Origin: Chitinophagaceae bacterium
Lineage (GTDB): Bacteria > Bacteroidota > Bacteroidia > Chitinophagales > Chitinophagaceae
Assembly: GCA_004028795.1 (NCBI GenBank)
Contig: SAIW01000011.1
Span: 1 to 64,000 of the forward strand
DNA: 64,000 nt
Reading direction: 5' to 3'
This document shows, piece after piece, positions 60,629 through 64,000 of this stretch. The stretch's first letter is position 1. Each line of letters opens with the position of its first letter. Below the pieces are notes generated by a model. The model was not told where the DNA came from. It made no database searches and saw only the letters and a program-made list of their open reading frames with translations. The position numbers were made by a program, and so were the translations under genes.

Positions 60629-63142
60629 TTATTCTTCAAATAACTCCGGTTGATTGTTTTCTTCTTTAGGCTTTTCATCCCATTCCATTTTTACACTTTT
60701 ACTGTAATCCAAAAGCTTTGCCCCCACTGCTTTCCAGCCCATCACTTCTGTAATTTTCGCCAACTTTAATTTGCCTTTTCTTATTTGTGTACCTGTACCT
60801 TGTTGCACAGATAAAATCGGCTCATCATCTGTTGTAGCAACTTCTACTTTGTTCTTTTCATTTTCTTTTATAAATAAAAATTTTGTTTTTAAAGTGGAAG
60901 TTTCAATCTTAAAACGTTTAACGGTAAACTGCACTTTATCTGCATCATAATAAACGGCTGTAACAATTTTTTCAGGATTGAATTTTTCAATCAAAACTAC
61001 TTTATCGGCTTCTATGCGTTGCGTTAACTCTGTATCGGTTATTTCATAGTTACCATCGGAGTAGATGATTAAAATTTTATCATCTTCAAACATGCCGAGG
61101 TACTTTCCTTTCTCTTCAGTATTTAATCTTCCGAACTGTGTATCAAACCATATTTTTCTTCCTGCCAAAGTACTTCTGCCGGCTTCTTTGAGCTTAACAG
61201 ATTTAACCGGATATTTAGTTACAATATTTCCTTGTGAGCTTCTGCCTTTAATTTCCAATTCTTCAAAATAATAATCCAACTCTTTGTTACGTGCAGTACA
61301 ATTAGGGCTTAATGTAATTTTTACAACTTCAGCTTCACCATTGGCATTGGCAGTAAAATAATGTACTTTACTTTTTTCGTTTTCGTTTGATAAAATATAT
61401 TCTTTATCTCTCGTAATACCTGTTACATTAAAACGCTTGGCATAGGTTTTTTCTTTACCATCAAAATAAATCATGTTATAAGTAGTACGTTCATCATTCT
61501 TTTTAAAGATGGCAACGTAAATAATGTCTTTACCTATAAATGCTTTATCGCCAACCTTCACAACTTTCATAACACCCCGTTTGGTGAAAACGATAATATC
61601 ATCAATATCACTGCAATCAAACAGGTATTCATCTTTCTTTAAACCGGTTCCTACAAAACCTTCGTCTCTGTTTACATATAGTTTAGTATTGGCAATAGCA
61701 ACCTGTTGTACTTTAATGGTATCAAACACTTTTATTTCTGTTTTGCGTTCTTTACCCTTGCCGTATTTTTTTAATAAGTTTTCGTAATAAGCTATCGCAA
61801 ATTCAACCAAATGTTCTAAATCATAATTCACCTGTGCAATATCTGCTTCAATGCCTTTTATCTGTTCATTCAGTTCATCAATGTCCAATCTGTAGATTCT
61901 TCTTACAGGCTTTTCAGTCAGCTTTAAAATATCTTCTCTTGTTATTGCTTTTCTTTTTAACTTTTTAATGAAAGGAGAGAAGGCTTCCTCAATAGCAACC
62001 AACACTTTTTCCCATGTTTCATGTTTCTTTTCAAGCTCCTGATAAATTTTTTCTTCAAAGAATATTTTTTCTAATGAAGTATAATGCCATTTATCCTCCA
62101 ATTCACTCAACTTAATTTGTAACTCACGTTGCAGTAAGTTTTTGGTTAAATCAGTAGAAGTTTTTAATAATTCCGAAGCAGTTACAAATTTTGGTTTTTG
62201 ACCTTCAATAATACATGCGTTCGGACTGATACTTACTTCACAATCTGTAAAAGCATACAATGCATCAATAGTAATATCACTCGAAATACCCGGTGCTAAA
62301 TCAATTTGTATTTCTACATTTTTACCGGTGTACTCCGTTAATTTTTTAATTTTTATTTTACCTGCATCATTGGCTTTGGTAATACTTTCACACAACTGTG
62401 CAACGGTTACACCGAAAGGCACATCACGAATAATTAAACTTTTTTTGTCTAACTCTTCAATTAAACAACGCACTTTAATTTTACCGCCACGTTTGCCATC
62501 GTTATAATTACTTACATCAACTTGTCCGCCTGTTTGAAAATCGGGATATAACTCAAACTTTCTTCCTTTTAAGTATTTTATAGAAGCATCAATTAACTCG
62601 CAAAAATTATGAGGTAAAATTTTAGTTGATAAACCCACGGCAATACCATCTGCACCATGTGCTAATAACAACGGAAACTTCATCGGTAAGGTAACCGGCT
62701 CATTTTTTCTGCCATCGTAACTTAATTGCCATTCGGTTGTCTTGGCGTTAAAAGCCACTTCCAGAGCGAATTTGCTTAAACGTGCTTCAATATATCTTGG
62801 TGCAGCAGCGTCATCACCTGTTCTTATGTCACCCCAGTTACCTTGCGTATCAATCAATAAATCTTTCTGCCCCATATTCACCAATGCATCACCAATACTG
62901 GCATCTCCATGCGGATGATATTGCATTGCCTGACCGATAATATTGGCCACTTTATTAAACCTGCCATCATCCATTTCTTTCATAGCATGAAGAATACGAC
63001 GTTGTACAGGCTTTAAACCATCTTCAACGGCAGGTACTGCACGTTCTAATATGACATACGATGCATAATCCAAGAACCAGTTTTTGTACTGACCCTGTAC
63101 ACCGTTTTCATTACTATTTATTTGTTCAATTGAATCAGCCAT
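60629..63142 (-). CDS. parC: DNA topoisomerase IV subunit A
   Basis: The 837-residue protein is a type IIA topoisomerase A subunit with the winged-helix core and catalytic Tyr117 in AAPRYIEARLS, the quinolone region HPHGDASIGDALVNM (76-90), a coiled-coil gate (about 400-460) and a C-terminal DNA-wrapping domain (about 500-800) without a GyrA box, which supports ParC over GyrA. It decatenates chromosomes together with ParE, which is not in the window. REP copy R9 lies immediately before its start codon. Confidence 0.93.
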   Translation of the reverse strand: MADSIEQINSNENGVQGQYKNWFLDYASYVILERAVPAVEDGLKPVQRRILHAMKEMDDGRFNKVANIIGQAMQYHPHGDASIGDALVNMGQKDLLIDTQGNWGDIRTGDDAAAPRYIEARLSKFALEVAFNAKTTEWQLSYDGRKNEPVTLPMKFPLLLAHGADGIAVGLSTKILPHNFCELIDASIKYLKGRKFELYPDFQTGGQVDVSNYNDGKRGGKIKVRCLIEELDKKSLIIRDVPFGVTVAQLCESITKANDAGKIKIKKLTEYTGKNVEIQIDLAPGISSDITIDALYAFTDCEVSISPNACIIEGQKPKFVTASELLKTSTDLTKNLLQRELQIKLSELEDKWHYTSLEKIFFEEKIYQELEKKHETWEKVLVAIEEAFSPFIKKLKRKAITREDILKLTEKPVRRIYRLDIDELNEQIKGIEADIAQVNYDLEHLVEFAIAYYENLLKKYGKGKERKTEIKVFDTIKVQQVAIANTKLYVNRDEGFVGTGLKKDEYLFDCSDIDDIIVFTKRGVMKVVKVGDKAFIGKDIIYVAIFKKNDERTTYNMIYFDGKEKTYAKRFNVTGITRDKEYILSNENEKSKVHYFTANANGEAEVVKITLSPNCTARNKELDYYFEELEIKGRSSQGNIVTKYPVKSVKLKEAGRSTLAGRKIWFDTQFGRLNTEEKGKYLGMFEDDKILIIYSDGNYEITDTELTQRIEADKVVLIEKFNPEKIVTAVYYDADKVQFTVKRFKIETSTLKTKFLFIKENEKNKVEVATTDDEPILSVQQGTGTQIRKGKLKLAKITEVMGWKAVGAKLLDYSKSVKMEWDEKPKEENNQPELFEE

Positions 63143-63146
63143 TTTT

Positions 63147-63206
63147 GGTTACCAACTTTTAGTTATTAATGATACTCCCGTTGCGTCGCACACTTATACG
63201 TTCTGT
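63147..63206 (-). repeat. REP-like GTGCGACGCAAC element, copy R9 (abuts parC start)
   Basis: Minus-strand reading contains ACGTATAAGTGTGCGACGCA and ends AAAAGTTGGTAACC, four bases before the parC ATG. It is the copy with the closest placement to a start codon. Confidence 0.75.
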
Positions 63207-63253
63207 TCACTATTCAACTATTTATTTCATGCAGCGTCGCAGAGAACGCAAAG

Positions 63254-64000
63254 TTATTCCCCTCCTTCGGAGGGGGTAGGGGGGGCTTTCTTTACCGCAA
63301 CTTCTTTCCATCCTTTGTTCCAATCGCCTTCTGCAACAAGGTTTCCGGCTTTTATTAATTCATTCATTCTCCAGACTAAAAACACATCACCAGTTTTTAT
63401 TTTCATTTTAGATTGTGTTTGATGCAAAACTTTATTCACTTTTTGAAAGTCTGTTGTTATATACATCAATAAATCTTTATCATAAAAATCTGCTTCTTTA
63501 CTAACAATCTTTTTACCTCCTTCTAAAATTCTGATTATTGCATTTTCGTTACACAGTTTTTTCCATTCATCAGGGTCAACTTCAAACTCACTTGGTGTAA
63601 TTGGTCTTGCTAATTTTTTTGCTTTTAAAAACTCTTTCGGTTGAATTTCATGCAAATGCTGCGGATAAAATATTTGCCCTTTCTCGTTTATAAATGGTAA
63701 ATTATTTAAATATAATACTTCAATTCTGCCCTGATAATCTTTTAACTGGCTCATCAGCCAATAGTAGCTGCATACATCGTGTTGATTTTGTGCCATCCAT
63801 ATCCAGACTTTTTCATTCGGTTGTTCATCTAACTTTTTTAAAAGATTATGCACCGCCATTTTATCATCAACAATATCTAATTGATCTAAGTATGGAGAAT
63901 TTTCCAATAATGCTTTGCACCAATCTCTTCTTTGTTGATAGCCTTCTGTTTCATAAATATTACGAATCGGCCCGACAGCATAATCATCTTTTATCTCAAT
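63254..64000 (-). CDS. DUF1835 domain-containing protein (5' end outside window)
   Basis: The frame runs through the right window edge: the visible upstream part encodes IEIKDDYAVGPIRNIYETEG and the following residues include SPYLDQLDIVDDKMAVHNLL and WMAQNQHDVCSYYWL, all typical of DUF1835 proteins. The start codon lies beyond 64000; an internal TTG at 63907 is not the start. DUF1835 has no assigned activity. The last codons, giving APPTPSEGGE, are formed by a C-rich hairpin repeat (63257-63287). Confidence 0.88.
   Translation of the reverse strand: MEIKDDYAVGPIRNIYETEGYQQRRDWCKALLENSPYLDQLDIVDDKMAVHNLLKKLDEQPNEKVWIWMAQNQHDVCSYYWLMSQLKDYQGRIEVLYLNNLPFINEKGQIFYPQHLHEIQPKEFLKAKKLARPITPSEFEVDPDEWKKLCNENAIIRILEGGKKIVSKEADFYDKDLLMYITTDFQKVNKVLHQTQSKMKIKTGDVFLVWRMNELIKAGNLVAEGDWNKGWKEVAVKKAPPTPSEGGE
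63257..63287. repeat. CCCCTCC/GGAGGGG hairpin forming the C-terminus of the DUF1835 gene
   Basis: Arms CCCCTCC (63259-63265) and GGAGGGG (63269-63275) with a three-base loop, followed by a G-run. The related hairpin CTCCTTCGGAG is found in REP copy R4 at 40510-40520. Confidence 0.55.

Noticed and set aside
18340-63206. CRISPR array from the repeated GTGCGACGCAAC units
   Set aside because: The units are kilobases apart with genes between them and lack regular short spacers; no cas genes are present.

Overview
The window is AT-rich chromosomal DNA from a member of the phylum Bacteroidota, most likely the family Chitinophagaceae. The evidence is two secreted proteins with the gliding-motility/T9SS type B C-terminal sorting domain, a Bacteroidota-type three-subunit succinate dehydrogenase with a cytochrome b558 subunit, DUF3276, DUF4294 and DUF2723 proteins, and several matches to the Bacteroidota -33/-7 promoter (TTG, then TAnnTTTG). 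Shine-Dalgarno sites are largely absent. The family-level assignment is inference from gene families.

Region 1 (1-4.8 kb) is accessory-like. Stand-alone plus-strand genes (isochorismatase, SDR, P1 peptidase, a secreted unknown, an atypical SDR) are separated by 80-210 bp non-coding elements. These elements are related to one another in two families and several have complementary ends. The layout resembles an integron or gene-cassette array, although no integrase is visible. Region 2 (4.8-13.1 kb) holds a Crp-like regulator, an SDR, a response regulator/histidine kinase pair and an MgtA-type Mg2+ P-type ATPase with small upstream ORFs and a downstream OprB-like porin.

Region 3 (13.4-25 kb) has tRNA-Ser, an MdlA-like ABC exporter, DUF3276, plsC, ung, tRNA-Arg, a T9SS cargo protein, a TSUP permease, a VOC protein, an EamA exporter and a radical SAM protein. 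Region 4 (24.8-33 kb) has ccmE (a CXXXY variant) and the ccmF/ccsA haem lyase, then the N-degron pair aat and clpS, tRNA-Val, tsaD and a MacB-type permease. Region 5 (33-41.4 kb) is the sdhCAB cluster, an oligopeptidase B-like S9 peptidase and a TrmN6-type methyltransferase. Region 6 (41-51 kb) has a beta-lactamase-fold serine hydrolase, a lysine/alanine dehydrogenase-like enzyme, hscB, tRNA-Leu, a myo-inositol oxygenase, a second T9SS cargo protein and an AAA/VWA pair. Region 7 (51-64 kb) has a DUF2723 membrane protein, mtaB, a frameshifted alpha/beta hydrolase, a thiolase, a lipoprotein, parC and a DUF1835 protein cut by the window end.

The most striking non-genic feature is a roughly 57-60 bp REP-like element whose core is GTGCGACGCAAC. 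It occurs nine times between 18.3 and 63.2 kb, once inside the sdh cluster and several times just before start codons. One copy is interrupted by a different hairpin. Other dispersed palindromes also occur. No CRISPR array, rRNA gene, transposase or prophage is visible.
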